64,000 bases of DNA from Pedobacter zeae (GCF_014196715.1 NZ_JACIEF010000002.1:1453508-1517507); one strand, 5' to 3'; positions 32,299 through 41,809 are shown, counted from the stretch's first letter. Program-made: numbers and translations. The notes: generated by a model not told the origin, from the letters alone.

Positions 32299-33818
32299 TG
32301 AGCACTGTATGTTAAATTGCAGAAAAAACGTTTGTCTAAAGCGCCTAATGAATCGGCTACGGCTTTAGTCATTACAATAATAACATCTTTTGTAGATTCG
32401 TTCTCTGTAAATTTACCAACAACTTTGGCAAAGGTAGTGCGGTTGGTCATCGGATTGGTAATTTTAATTACCCTTCCAACAGGTGCCGTACGGTGCAAAA
32501 CCAACATTTTTGTGCCGTCAAGGTCCTGGTCAGTAATCCAAACTGCTGTACCTTTTTCTTCGATCTGGCTTAAGCCATATACACTCGGATCGCGGCGCAG
32601 TTTAGGGTCTTTAACCATGGTGCTATCTGGTTCGTTTTCCTGTTCTTCTTTTGACGCATCATTTACCGATTTGGGTTGTGGTGGTTTAGGAATGATGAGT
32701 TTTTGATCGACTTTAATATTATTATCGTCGAGTTTATTTGCCGTTCTGATCTGGTAAGCTGTTAAATTATATTTTTTAGCGATAGAAAAAATGTTTTCGC
32801 CGATTGCTACAGTATGGATGAAACTTTCCTCTTTGGGAGCAGCCGGTACTTCTTTTGTTTTGGTTTCAGCCTGTTTTTCTTTTGGCACCTGAACATCCGT
32901 AATGATACCGCCCGGAACTTTTAAAACCTGCCCGATGGTAATGGCATTATCAGGAAGATCGTTCATTTTCCGGATCTGATAAGCAGTGGTGCCATATTGT
33001 TTGGCAATGGTGAAAATCGTTTCGTTTCTTAAAACGGTATGTGTACCTGCCGGGTCAGCGGATTTATTTTCTTGTGCCGGTTTTTCTTCAACGGCAGACG
33101 AAACTACTTTGTTTTCGTCGATGTTTTTGGTTGCAGGGATTTTAAGCTTCTGCCCAATCCGCAGGTTATTGCCAGAAAGGTTGTTGGCCTTTTTTACTTC
33201 TTCAACTGTGGTGCCGTATTTTTCGGCAATTTTCCCTAAGAATTCTTTTGGTTGTACCGTATGTTCGATCATCGTCTGATCAGACGGTGGGTTATCGTTT
33301 ACAGGCGATTTCGTATTATTTTTTACGGTTGGATTGGCTTGCTCTGTAGCTTCGGTTTGGGTTTGGTTTTTTGCAGGTATTTTTAAAACCTGTCCGATGC
33401 TTAAGTTACTCCCCGTTAAATTATTTAAAGCTTTAATCTCGTTTATCGTTGTGCCGTATTTTTCGGCCAGCATGTTTAAATTTTCTTTCGGCTTAACAGT
33501 ATGCTCTATTGCATTGGCTGTTGCGGGAGTAGTTGCAGCAGGTAATGATCCGCCAGTGGTAAAAGGGATATTGGTTGGGACTTTAATGATCACCCCAACC
33601 TGCAGATACTTATTATCGTTAAAGGCCATAATATCCTTTGGCGATACATTGTATCTTCTTCCGATCGAATAGTAAGTGTCTTTTGCTACAGTTTGGTGAA
33701 TGATGAGTTTTTTGCCTTTATTATTTTCTACACCGATAGAGTCTCTTGCTGTGTTGGCTTTGGCAGTTGCCACATTAAGTGCCAATAACATTACAGCAGA
33801 TAAATATATTTTATGCAT
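32295..33818 (-). CDS. Secreted protein with five LysM domains and a C-terminal RlpA-like domain
   Basis: 507 residues with a signal peptide ending near residue 20 (ATAKA). Five LysM modules, each opening with HxV and closing in K[IV]P, start near residues 38, 106, 184, 262 and 335. They bind peptidoglycan or chitin-like glycans. The linkers are rich in Pro, Thr and Glu. The last 100 residues (VYGLSQIEEKGTAVWITDQD to the end) resemble a double-psi beta-barrel of the RlpA kind (ITNPMTNRTTFAKVVGKF). There is no NlpC/P60 or amidase domain, so it is probably a cell-wall binding or septal protein. Co-transcribed with udk. Confidence 0.88.
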   Translation of the reverse strand: MHKIYLSAVMLLALNVATAKANTARDSIGVENNKGKKLIIHQTVAKDTYYSIGRRYNVSPKDIMAFNDNKYLQVGVIIKVPTNIPFTTGGSLPAATTPATANAIEHTVKPKENLNMLAEKYGTTINEIKALNNLTGSNLSIGQVLKIPAKNQTQTEATEQANPTVKNNTKSPVNDNPPSDQTMIEHTVQPKEFLGKIAEKYGTTVEEVKKANNLSGNNLRIGQKLKIPATKNIDENKVVSSAVEEKPAQENKSADPAGTHTVLRNETIFTIAKQYGTTAYQIRKMNDLPDNAITIGQVLKVPGGIITDVQVPKEKQAETKTKEVPAAPKEESFIHTVAIGENIFSIAKKYNLTAYQIRTANKLDDNNIKVDQKLIIPKPPQPKSVNDASKEEQENEPDSTMVKDPKLRRDPSVYGLSQIEEKGTAVWITDQDLDGTKMLVLHRTAPVGRVIKITNPMTNRTTFAKVVGKFTENESTKDVIIVMTKAVADSLGALDKRFFCNLTYSAQ

Positions 33819-34102
33819 TTATTTTTTATGTAATTTTTTAAGTCAAAGGGAGCAATAATACGAATAATATTGTTAACCATCTTATGTTATTTTACCCGTT
33901 TTTAAGTGAAAATAAGAAGAATTTAACCTCATTGTCCGATTATGCTATTCATTAACAAATGTTTAAAAGAATGTAATTTATATGGTAATGAATATTAAAC
34001 GGTTTAATAAATAACGTATTGTTCAGGAGACAAAATTGAATAAAACTTTTCAGAATCTGAATTGTTAAGAACACATTAAAATACATTATAAACGACAAAA
34101 AA

Positions 34103-34582
34103 ATGGACGCTAAAGAAATAAGCTTAAACGAAAAAGAAGTTAAACCGGTTGTGGATCTATTGAATGATTATTTAGCCAACTATCATATTCATTATCAAAA
34201 ATTAAGGGGTTGCCACTGGAATATCAAAGGACAGAATTTTTTTACGCTTCATGTGAAGTTCGAAGAGTTGTATACCAATGCACAGTTAACGATTGATGAA
34301 ATTGCTGAGCGTGTTTTAACTTTGGGCAAAGCTCCGCATAGCCGCTTTGCCGATTATATAAAACAATCGAAAATTAAAGAGATCGATACGATCGGCTTAA
34401 AAGATCTTGACATGGTTGATGCCATTTTAGATGATATGGCCATTTTGATCGAATTGGAGCGGGAGCTTTTGGAAGCTACTGATGATGCCGGTGACGATGG
34501 TTCAAATGATATGGTGAACCGTTTTATGCAGTTTAAAGAAAAAAATACCTGGATGTTACGTTCTTTTGCCGGGAAAAAGTAA
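34103..34582 (+). CDS. dps: Dps family protein
   Basis: 159 residues, the ferritin-like Dps family. The ferroxidase ligands lie in NYHIHYQKLRGCHWNIKG and FFTLHVKFEELYTNA, the expected inter-subunit His/Asp/Glu pattern. It stores iron and shields DNA during starvation or peroxide stress. The short N-terminus (MDAKEISLNEKE) has few Lys or Arg, so direct DNA binding through the tail is doubtful. It is a single-gene unit with a strong terminator. Confidence 0.92.
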   Translation: MDAKEISLNEKEVKPVVDLLNDYLANYHIHYQKLRGCHWNIKGQNFFTLHVKFEELYTNAQLTIDEIAERVLTLGKAPHSRFADYIKQSKIKEIDTIGLKDLDMVDAILDDMAILIELERELLEATDDAGDDGSNDMVNRFMQFKEKNTWMLRSFAGKK

Positions 34583-34603
34583 CCCGATTTTGGTAGGTTA
34601 ACG

Positions 34604-34653
34604 GCCTCATATAAGTAGCTTTAGTATAAAATCTGCTTATATGAGGCTTTTTT
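34604..34653 (+). terminator. Terminator of dps
   Basis: A 12-bp stem GCCTCATATAAG/CTTATATGAGGC has a 20-nt loop and is followed by TTTTTT. The TTTG at its end is also the possible -33 element of the next gene. Confidence 0.85.
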
Positions 34654-34684
34654 GTTTCATTGGAAATCTAAATATTTATCTTTG
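34651..34684 (+). promoter_or_regulatory. Promoter of the UbiD-family gene
   Basis: TTTG (34651-34654), 22 nt, then TATCTTTG (34677-34684). The ATG at 34688 follows 3 nt later, so the mRNA would have almost no leader. Confidence 0.55.
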
Positions 34685-34687
34685 GGC

Positions 34688-36523
34688 ATGGCGTATAAAA
34701 GTTTAGCAGAATGTGTATCAGACCTGGAAAAGCACGGTCATTTAATCAGAATTAAAGAAGAAGTAGACCCCCATTTAGAAATGGCAGCCATCCATTTAAG
34801 GGTATATGAAAAGCAAGGACCGGCACTCTTATTCGAAAAAGTTAAAGGAAGTCCTTTTCCTGCGGTTTCTAACCTGTTCGGAACCTTAGAACGTTCAAAA
34901 TTCATTTTTAGGGATACCCTTCCAAAGGTGCAGCAATTGGTTTCGTTAAGAAACGATCCTATAAAAGCTTTAAAAAATCCTTTTCGATATGCAGGTTCTG
35001 CACTGTCGGCATTATCGGCCCTGCCACTTAAAACACCATCTGCCAAGCATAAATTTTTAAAAACAAGCATCAGCCAACTGCCACAGATTGTTAACTGGCC
35101 CATGGATGGTGGTCCGTTTGTTACCATGCCTCAGGTATATACGGAAGATGTGGATAAACCCGGAATACTTAATGCCAATTTAGGGATGTACCGTATCCAG
35201 TTGGGCGGAAACGATTATGTTCAGGGCAAAGAGATTGGCTTGCATTACCAAATCCATAGAGGGATAGGGGTGCACCAATCGAAAGCGAACGCGCTTGGAC
35301 AACCTCTAAAAGTAAGCATTTTTGTTGGAGGGCCACCTTCTCATCCCTTAGCTGCAGTAATGCCATTGCCGGAAGGTTTGTCGGAAATGACTTTTGCGGG
35401 CGTTCTTGGCAACAGGCGCTTCCGTTATTTTTATGATGATGAGGGGTTCTGTATTTCTGCGGATGCTGATTTCGTGATTACTGGTACCGTATACCCGAAC
35501 GAGAATAAACCGGAAGGACCTTTTGGTGATCATTTGGGTTATTACAGTTTAACACATCCTTTTCCGTTAATGAAAGTGCATAATGTGTATCATAAAAAAG
35601 ATGCCATCTGGTCGTTTACGGTAGTGGGACGGCCACCGCAGGAGGATACCAGTTTTGGCGCGTTGATTCATGAAATAACCGGTTCTGCCATCCCCCAGGA
35701 AATACATGGGTTAAAGGAGGTTCATGCGGTAGATGCAGCAGGTGTTCATCCCTTGCTCTTTGCCATTGGCAGCGAACGTTATACGCCATACCTGAAAGAA
35801 AGAAGGCCACAGGAAATTTTAACCATTGCCAACCACATTCTGGGCAAAAACCAATTGAGTTTGGCCAAATACCTTTTTATAGCTGCCAAAGAAGATAATC
35901 AGCAGCTGGATACGCATCATATCGAAGCTTTTATCAAGCACATATTAGAGCGGATCGATTTGACAAGAGATATCCATTTTTATACCAATACCACCATTGA
36001 TACGCTGGATTATAGTGGCGACGGTTTAAACAGCGGTTCGAAGGTGGTTATCGCTGCTGCGGGCAACCAGAAACGCGAACTGTGGAACTACGTTCCTGAT
36101 GGCCTGCAATTGACCAATGGATTTTCTAAACCTTCTATAGCCATGCCAGGAATATTGGTACTGCAAGCAGAAGCTTATTTAAGTGCTGAGAAAACTGCTG
36201 CTGAAATTGCCTTGCTCAATATGGCTTTAATGGAACAGGACTTAACCGGGTTGCCGTTGATTGTGCTGGCAGATGATGCCGGGTTTACCGCTGCTACGAT
36301 TGATAACTTTGTTTGGGTGACCTTTACACGGAGTAACCCGGCAGCAGATATATATGGCATCAACGATTTTACCATCAATAAACACTGGGGATGTAAAGGT
36401 TCTTTGATTATCGATGCGAGAAAAAAGCCTCACCATGCACCAGAATTGATCAAAGATGCTGCAGTTGAAAACAAACTTGACCTTCTGGCAGCGGAGGGTG
36501 GGAGCCTGCACGGGATTATTTAG
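34688..36523 (+). CDS. UbiD-family decarboxylase (menaquinone-type)
   Basis: 611 residues from the ATG at 34688 (MAYKSLAECVSDLEKHGHLIRI). A TTG frame extension from 34652 overlaps the promoter and is rejected. It is a prenyl-FMN dependent decarboxylase: NLGMYRIQ, HYQIHRGIGVHQ, FVGGPPSHPLAAVMPLPEG and PEGPFGDHLGYYS are hallmark segments holding the metal/prFMN and the E-R-E triad. The long form near 610 residues is typical of MqnP-like/UbiD homologs in Bacteroidota. It needs the cofactor made by UbiX at 10395. Confidence 0.9.
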   Translation: MAYKSLAECVSDLEKHGHLIRIKEEVDPHLEMAAIHLRVYEKQGPALLFEKVKGSPFPAVSNLFGTLERSKFIFRDTLPKVQQLVSLRNDPIKALKNPFRYAGSALSALSALPLKTPSAKHKFLKTSISQLPQIVNWPMDGGPFVTMPQVYTEDVDKPGILNANLGMYRIQLGGNDYVQGKEIGLHYQIHRGIGVHQSKANALGQPLKVSIFVGGPPSHPLAAVMPLPEGLSEMTFAGVLGNRRFRYFYDDEGFCISADADFVITGTVYPNENKPEGPFGDHLGYYSLTHPFPLMKVHNVYHKKDAIWSFTVVGRPPQEDTSFGALIHEITGSAIPQEIHGLKEVHAVDAAGVHPLLFAIGSERYTPYLKERRPQEILTIANHILGKNQLSLAKYLFIAAKEDNQQLDTHHIEAFIKHILERIDLTRDIHFYTNTTIDTLDYSGDGLNSGSKVVIAAAGNQKRELWNYVPDGLQLTNGFSKPSIAMPGILVLQAEAYLSAEKTAAEIALLNMALMEQDLTGLPLIVLADDAGFTAATIDNFVWVTFTRSNPAADIYGINDFTINKHWGCKGSLIIDARKKPHHAPELIKDAAVENKLDLLAAEGGSLHGII

Positions 36524-36569
36524 TTGAATAATTTGAAAAAAAATCTGATTTTTAGGCAGATCTCCGATT

Positions 36570-38987
36570 ATGCTTTCAAAATCATTTATTCTTACATCTC
36601 TATGGGTATTTACATCTCTATTTGTTAAGGCTCAGGAGGCTAAACTCGATAGTATTGCAACAAATCTTCATCATTATGGCTTAAACAGGAGCGAGTCTGA
36701 CCTTTATGTTCACTTTGATAAAAATGTGTATACCAACAATGATCAGGTTTGGTTTACGGCATACCTGCTTAAAACCATAACTGATATGAAACAGTACCAC
36801 ACACTGTATTTATCGCTTGTTAACAATAAGGATAGCAGTGTTGTACTACAGCATAAATTTTTAATAGATAAAGGCTGTTCATTCGGCGCAATAACTCTTC
36901 CGGATTCATTACCGGGTGGCACTTACCGTTTTGTGGCAAACACCAACCTAAAGGTAAACGGACAACCTGATGGTGTTTTCATTCAGCCGATAACTATTAA
37001 ATCGGCCACAGTAACTGCTTTAACGCAAAGCATTTCTGTAATTAAACCCTATGATGAGCGCACCCGAAAAGGAACTGCGTTGCTGAGAATTTTGACCAGC
37101 GACAACCGTTTTGTTGAAAATGCACAGATCAGGTATCAGATTGGTAAAGGTAAACGAATCTTGCAGGCAGGTACAGCTAAAAGCAGTATAATAGGCGAGC
37201 TGATGATCGACTATCCTGCAGACGAGATTACTACAGATAATAACGAACTTTTTATCAGCATTAAAAAAGGAAGCGATACCAGCTATACCCGGTTTAGTTT
37301 ACCGATCAGGAATGAGAGCCGCTATGCGGTAAAATTTTATCCGGAGGGTGGTTGTCTGGTTAATGGTTTGGTATCAAAGGTAGGTTTCGAAATTAAGGAT
37401 AATGAAGGAACCTACCTTAAAGCCAAAGCAGTTTTGTATGCAGATCATGAAGTACTGGATACCATTGCAACAAATGCCATGGGGATAGGGACTTTTATGA
37501 TACAACCGCAGTTAACAAAAAATTATACCATGCGAATTTTGGGTGAAGGGGGAGAAAGAGGTGAACATAAACTGCCTGAAATTTTAAGCAAGGGAGTAGT
37601 TTTAACTTCAGGCTCAGCAGTGGCCAATAACGAATTTAAGATCAGGATTGCAGCTAATGCAGTTACTAAAGTGCATTTAATCATGCATAATTTCTCTGAT
37701 ATTTTTTTGCAAACCCCATTAATTTTAAGCGCTGGAACTCCTCAAAATGTTCGCTTTCAGTTAGATTCGGTGCCTGCAGGTTTACAAGCCGTTACCGTTT
37801 TGGATAGCAATTACAAGCCGTTGGCTGAAAGAATTTTCTTTGCACATTACGATCAGATTAATACCATTAGCATAGACGGAGGGAAGCAGGAATATTTTAC
37901 CCGCGATAGTGTAAAATTGAAACTCAATATCATGGACCGTGATAAAAAACCTCTTGTTGGGATGGTTTCGGTTTCTTGTGTACAGGCTAATCGCGTTTTG
38001 CTAGCCAACCAAACCAATATTGTGGATCATTTTTATCTCCATAACCTGAAAGAATTTTCGGCGAACAGTTTTGGCCAGACCTATAGCAACACCGGTTATC
38101 TGGATGAATTGCTCTTAATCAAAGGCTGGCGAAGGTATAAATGGCCAGAAACTAAAATTAATCCACACGATCCGCTGCTTAGCAGTTTAGGATATGATGG
38201 TGTAATTACCCGCAAAAATAAGCAGCTTAAAGTGCCGATGGCGCTGTCGACAATTGCCGGGAGGAACCTCAATTTTTTAAGCACTGATAGTCTTGGGCAT
38301 TTCAGCATTCCCTATTCCAGCCTGGTGATCAACGAAGCCCGGCTACCGGTGTGGTTAGCAATGTCGACCAGCAGATACGACCAATATGAACTTAAAATTA
38401 ATGAACCACAAAGCGAACTGAAGAAGTACCTGAAGCAGCAAACTTATGTATTGCCGAATACGAAGACAGGTATTATGGGCGAAAACAGCATGAGTATTAC
38501 TTCTGCTGCGGGCATCAGGCTCAAAGAGGTGGTAATCAAAAAGGTAAAAGACGAAAGAACAAATTTTGCTAAAAATGCATTTGCAAATGAATGTGGAGAT
38601 TATGTTTGCATGTATAATATCTTAAATTGTCCGAATCACTACGGTAACCCCGGAAACAAAAACCCGTTGAAGGGCGGGATGTATAAAACTGCAGGTGGAG
38701 GAAGTACAGTTTACCAAGGGTGTGTTGGGCAGGAGCGTAAGCCCAATCTGGTCATCCTGCGCGGTATCAATCTTCCCAAGGAGTTTTACATAGCCGATAT
38801 TAACAATAAGCAGGAACCAATCAGTTCTGCAACAGTTTACTGGAATTATCAGCTGTTAATTGATGGTGAAACGCCCTTGAATTTTAATACCGGCGATATT
38901 AACGGCAAGTTTAAAATTATTGTGCAGGGTGTTACAGCCAGCGGGGTAGTGTATGGTGAAAATGAGATTGCCGTAAACAACAGGTAA
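36570..38987 (+). CDS. Secreted macroglobulin-like (MG2) protein
   Basis: 805 residues with a signal peptide ending near residue 22 (VKAQ). The segment YVHFDKNVYTNNDQVWFTAYL is a typical MG2 opening of alpha-2-macroglobulin-like proteins. The middle holds several beta-sandwich domains, and ERIFFAHYDQ with KLKLNIMDRDKKPLVG marks another. A long tail carries a Cys-containing segment (ECGDYVCMYNILNCPNHYG) and a plug-like GCVGQ region. No thioester motif (CxEQ) and no bait-region pattern. Such proteins are common in Bacteroidota next to TonB-dependent systems, but none is adjacent here. Function unknown; a periplasmic or outer-membrane carrier is possible. Confidence 0.7.
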   Translation: MLSKSFILTSLWVFTSLFVKAQEAKLDSIATNLHHYGLNRSESDLYVHFDKNVYTNNDQVWFTAYLLKTITDMKQYHTLYLSLVNNKDSSVVLQHKFLIDKGCSFGAITLPDSLPGGTYRFVANTNLKVNGQPDGVFIQPITIKSATVTALTQSISVIKPYDERTRKGTALLRILTSDNRFVENAQIRYQIGKGKRILQAGTAKSSIIGELMIDYPADEITTDNNELFISIKKGSDTSYTRFSLPIRNESRYAVKFYPEGGCLVNGLVSKVGFEIKDNEGTYLKAKAVLYADHEVLDTIATNAMGIGTFMIQPQLTKNYTMRILGEGGERGEHKLPEILSKGVVLTSGSAVANNEFKIRIAANAVTKVHLIMHNFSDIFLQTPLILSAGTPQNVRFQLDSVPAGLQAVTVLDSNYKPLAERIFFAHYDQINTISIDGGKQEYFTRDSVKLKLNIMDRDKKPLVGMVSVSCVQANRVLLANQTNIVDHFYLHNLKEFSANSFGQTYSNTGYLDELLLIKGWRRYKWPETKINPHDPLLSSLGYDGVITRKNKQLKVPMALSTIAGRNLNFLSTDSLGHFSIPYSSLVINEARLPVWLAMSTSRYDQYELKINEPQSELKKYLKQQTYVLPNTKTGIMGENSMSITSAAGIRLKEVVIKKVKDERTNFAKNAFANECGDYVCMYNILNCPNHYGNPGNKNPLKGGMYKTAGGGSTVYQGCVGQERKPNLVILRGINLPKEFYIADINNKQEPISSATVYWNYQLLIDGETPLNFNTGDINGKFKIIVQGVTASGVVYGENEIAVNNR

Positions 38988-39013
38988 ATAAAATAAACAA
39001 CAGGTAAATAAAA
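38974..39013 (+). repeat. 20-bp perfect tandem duplication across a stop codon
   Basis: TAAACAACAGGTAAATAAAA occurs twice in direct succession (38974-38993 and 38994-39013). The first copy contains the stop codon of the MG2 protein (38985-38987); the second is in the 3' UTR. Confidence 0.9.
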
Positions 39014-39043
39014 AGCGTGCCGGTTATTAAGCCAGCACGCTTT
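39012..39043. terminator. Bidirectional terminator
   Basis: AAAGCGTGCCGG pairs with CCAGCACGCTTT (one C-A mismatch) around an 8-nt loop. It lies between the convergent MG2 and porin genes. Confidence 0.75.
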
Positions 39044-39062
39044 AAGCTTTGAAGTTTCTATC

Positions 39063-40592
39063 TTAAAATCTTACACCAAAAGTTAAGAATACGTTGTTTC
39101 TTTTGCTTTTTATATCAGCAACAGGCTCCGTATAATCATCTAATAAGTAAGGACTTGAGTTAAAGTTGGTTTGGTAGTTTTGATAAGCTACATCTAAATA
39201 ATAATTGTCTATGCGGTAACCGATTCCTCCGGTATAATACTGGCCCTGGTAAAATTTATTATCCCCGCCTTTTACTCCATTTCCATTTACACCATAACCT
39301 GCACGCAAACTCAGCTCGTTTGTTACTTTAACCTCTGCACCAAGCCTGTAGTTAATGGCTTCCTTATAAGATTCTTTAATAAATGCATTGTTGCTGTTAA
39401 TGGTAGAAAGATCAGAACCATTAGAATCAGAGAAACGCATCGAAGAATAATCAACATAATCTACATCAGCTGATATTAATGCGGTACCTCCGATTACATA
39501 GCTGATACCCGCAGATGCTTTTAAAGGCGTACGGAGGTTATACGTAAACGAGTAGTATTGAGTAGGGTTATTCGATTTGGTTGGACTTGTTGTTGCATTT
39601 CCGGAGGTAGTAGCCTGTAAGGTCTCACTGGTATTATCTTCAATGTTCATCCAGGTTGGCGTTTGGAAATTCAAGCCAATCCTTAATTCATTTACCGGCC
39701 TGAAAATAGCACCCAATTTTAAATTAAAACCACCTCCTTTTGTTTCCTGATTTCTGAAATGGGTGAGATTATAATTTTCATTTCCGTTATATTTTGGTAT
39801 GGCAGCACCATCATCATAAGAATTAACAATACCCGATTCAGTGAAAGTAGCATCGCTGGTGTATTTTACATTAACGAAACTTGCTGTTGCACCAATATAT
39901 ACTTTGTTGCCAAAATTTAAGGCGCCTGCTACATTAAATTCAGAAGTAGAACCTAAACGCGACTCATCCCAATTTTGTTTAAAATTAGCGTTGTTATAGG
40001 GCTCAGCAGAAAATTGATTTGGATAGGTAGGTGTATTTTTATTAATCAGGTAACTATTGTAAGCGTCGCCGGCAATGCTGTTACTGGTACCATAATTGTT
40101 GGCCTGGTCTACATAAGAATCCCTGATAGAACTGTTTGTATTGATTCCGTTATAGCTGAAATTATTCAGAAAATCATTATTGCGGGTATAACTTAAACCA
40201 AATACGCTGCTTACAAGTCCTTTATCTACATCAGCACCTTTCATTTTGGTTGCCGGGCTATAAAATACCACACCAACATTATTTAAGTTCAATTGGCTTT
40301 TATTTGTTGAGGTATTATTCCCTAAATAAGCACTGCCATTGGATACTGAATTAAATTCAGGGGTAATGCTAAATTCTGATTTGGTAAATAAACCTAAGCC
40401 GGCTGGGTTGGCATTAATAGAACCGATATCTCCACCAACACCAATCTGGGCACCACCCATTCCTTTAAACCTTGCCGAGCTTCCATAATTGGTTTGCGAG
40501 AACCGGAAGGCATCGGGTGCATAACTTTGGGCGTATGTTGTTCCCATAGCAGCTACTGTAGCTACTAGAGAAGCTAAGATGATTTTTTTCAT
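39063..40592 (-). CDS. OmpP1/FadL family outer-membrane porin
   Basis: 509 residues, signal peptide to about residue 21 (TTYAQ). The N-terminal SYAPDAFRFSQTNYGSSARFKGMGGAQIGVGGDIGSINANPAGL is the FadL/OmpP1 opening (the NPAGL turn that forms the plug). Repeated amphipathic strands follow, and the chain ends in aromatic VFLTFGVRF, a beta-barrel C-terminus. It is thought to move long-chain fatty acids or other hydrophobic molecules across the outer membrane. Only 21 nt after the Gly-rich lipoprotein gene, so co-transcribed. Confidence 0.9.
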   Translation of the reverse strand: MKKIILASLVATVAAMGTTYAQSYAPDAFRFSQTNYGSSARFKGMGGAQIGVGGDIGSINANPAGLGLFTKSEFSITPEFNSVSNGSAYLGNNTSTNKSQLNLNNVGVVFYSPATKMKGADVDKGLVSSVFGLSYTRNNDFLNNFSYNGINTNSSIRDSYVDQANNYGTSNSIAGDAYNSYLINKNTPTYPNQFSAEPYNNANFKQNWDESRLGSTSEFNVAGALNFGNKVYIGATASFVNVKYTSDATFTESGIVNSYDDGAAIPKYNGNENYNLTHFRNQETKGGGFNLKLGAIFRPVNELRIGLNFQTPTWMNIEDNTSETLQATTSGNATTSPTKSNNPTQYYSFTYNLRTPLKASAGISYVIGGTALISADVDYVDYSSMRFSDSNGSDLSTINSNNAFIKESYKEAINYRLGAEVKVTNELSLRAGYGVNGNGVKGGDNKFYQGQYYTGGIGYRIDNYYLDVAYQNYQTNFNSSPYLLDDYTEPVADIKSKRNNVFLTFGVRF

Positions 40593-40613
40593 TTGTGTGT
40601 TTAAGTTTTAAAA

Positions 40614-41612
40614 TTAACCTCTTCCTGCTCTTGATGGTCGTGAACCGCCACCACCGCCGCCGCCCATAGAGCCGCCACCGCCGCCATTTGATGGTGGAGG
40701 AGAATAACTTGGTCTGCTTTCAGTCCTGGTAGGCTGTTGAGGGGTATAGTTTTCGTTTCTGGTAGGTCTGCTGCCTTGTGTACCCTGAGGTGCATAACCG
40801 TCATTCCTGGTAGGTCTTCCGCTTTGATTACCCTGGTTTTGCGTATATCCACCTTGGTTCCTTACCGGCCGGCCTGCGTTATTGTTCGGTGTATAAGATA
40901 TGCCGTTTGGATTGTTTACACCTGATCTGCTAGGTCTGCCGGCATTTCCTGGTGAATTGCCATATCTTGGCACACCTCTGTCATCACTTCCCGGTCTTGG
41001 TCTGTAGTTTCTATTGGTATACACACCGCCACCATAGTATCCGCCGCCAATACCCCAGCCTCCGCCGTAGTATCCGCCGCCCCAGCCGTAACGGTCGTAG
41101 TAAGAATATGGTCCCCAAGAGTTCCATCCCCATGGATTGTTCCAGCCATAACCAAAGTTGCCGTAATAGAATGGATTGTTCCAGATACTGCCGTAGCCCC
41201 AGCCAAATCCGCCACCCCAACCTAAACCGTAACCATTGCTCCAGCCTAATCCAATACCTAAATAATTGGATGGCCCGTAGCTGCTGCCGTAATAATAATT
41301 GTCGAAATAGGGATCATAGTATCCCTGAAAGCTGTAACCATTGTAAAAACGGTTTATCCTTGAAGCGTAATCCATATCGTAGTACGGATTACTGGTGCCA
41401 TAATATTCATCATATTCTTCCTGACCCTGAGCCTGATATTGCTGGCCCTGCCGGTTCTGGGGCTGAGGTGCTATTTCAACCTCCCTGGCTTTTGCCACAG
41501 AATTATAAACATCATCATCGTGCTTGGTTTGAGCCAATTTTGATGTCGTGCATGATGCTACCAACCCTGCAGCAGCAATCATAACAATGGGTAAAAATTT
41601 AATTGGTTTCAT
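40614..41612 (-). CDS. Gly/Tyr/Trp-rich low-complexity lipoprotein
   Basis: 332 residues with a lipoprotein signal (LVASC, Cys at residue 21). Residues about 75-210 are a Gly/Tyr/Trp/Asn-rich stretch (GLGWSNGYGLGWGGGFGWGYG). The last 120 residues consist of repeats around G-R-P-[ST]-R-N (GRPSRSG, GRPVRNQG, GRPTRNDG, SRPTRNE), ending in a Gly run and SRPSRAGRG. This is prion-like, phase-separating composition on a lipid-anchored envelope protein. The promoter-proximal gene of the unit with the porin. No named family recognised; partly similar tails are seen in other Pedobacter-like lipoproteins. Confidence 0.75.
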   Translation of the reverse strand: MKPIKFLPIVMIAAAGLVASCTTSKLAQTKHDDDVYNSVAKAREVEIAPQPQNRQGQQYQAQGQEEYDEYYGTSNPYYDMDYASRINRFYNGYSFQGYYDPYFDNYYYGSSYGPSNYLGIGLGWSNGYGLGWGGGFGWGYGSIWNNPFYYGNFGYGWNNPWGWNSWGPYSYYDRYGWGGGYYGGGWGIGGGYYGGGVYTNRNYRPRPGSDDRGVPRYGNSPGNAGRPSRSGVNNPNGISYTPNNNAGRPVRNQGGYTQNQGNQSGRPTRNDGYAPQGTQGSRPTRNENYTPQQPTRTESRPSYSPPPSNGGGGGSMGGGGGGGSRPSRAGRG

Positions 41613-41750
41613 TGTGTTTATATTAGTTGTGTGTGTTCACGAATATTGATAAACAGCTTCAAAAGTAATTAATTATTAACTATTTACTTAGTCTAAAAAT
41701 GTTAAATTATAATTGATATCAATTCTTAACCTTTTGTAGGCATAAATTTA

Positions 41751-41758
41751 TAAATTTG
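41751..41758 (+). promoter_or_regulatory. -7 element of proS
   Basis: TAAATTTG matches TAnnTTTG, 51 nt before the ATG at 41810. TTTG at 41733-41736 is too close for a standard -33. A TTG start at 41756 lies inside this element and is therefore rejected. Confidence 0.45.
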
Positions 41759-41809
41759 CCATCGAAATTTACACTTTTTAACGTACAAATTACGTTCCAA
41801 ATACATAAC

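Noticed and set aside
34652..34687. TTG start 12 codons before the UbiD-family ATG
   Set aside because: It overlaps the promoter elements, and the family start is MAYKSL at 34688.
40952..41584. 210-codon plus-strand frame rich in His/Arg/Cys/Asn
   Set aside because: Antisense shadow of the Gly/Tyr-rich lipoprotein; the composition follows from GGN and TAY codons, with no protein-like domain.
41756..41809. TTG start 18 codons before the proS ATG
   Set aside because: It lies inside the TAAATTTG element, and the added residues are not part of the ProRS family.
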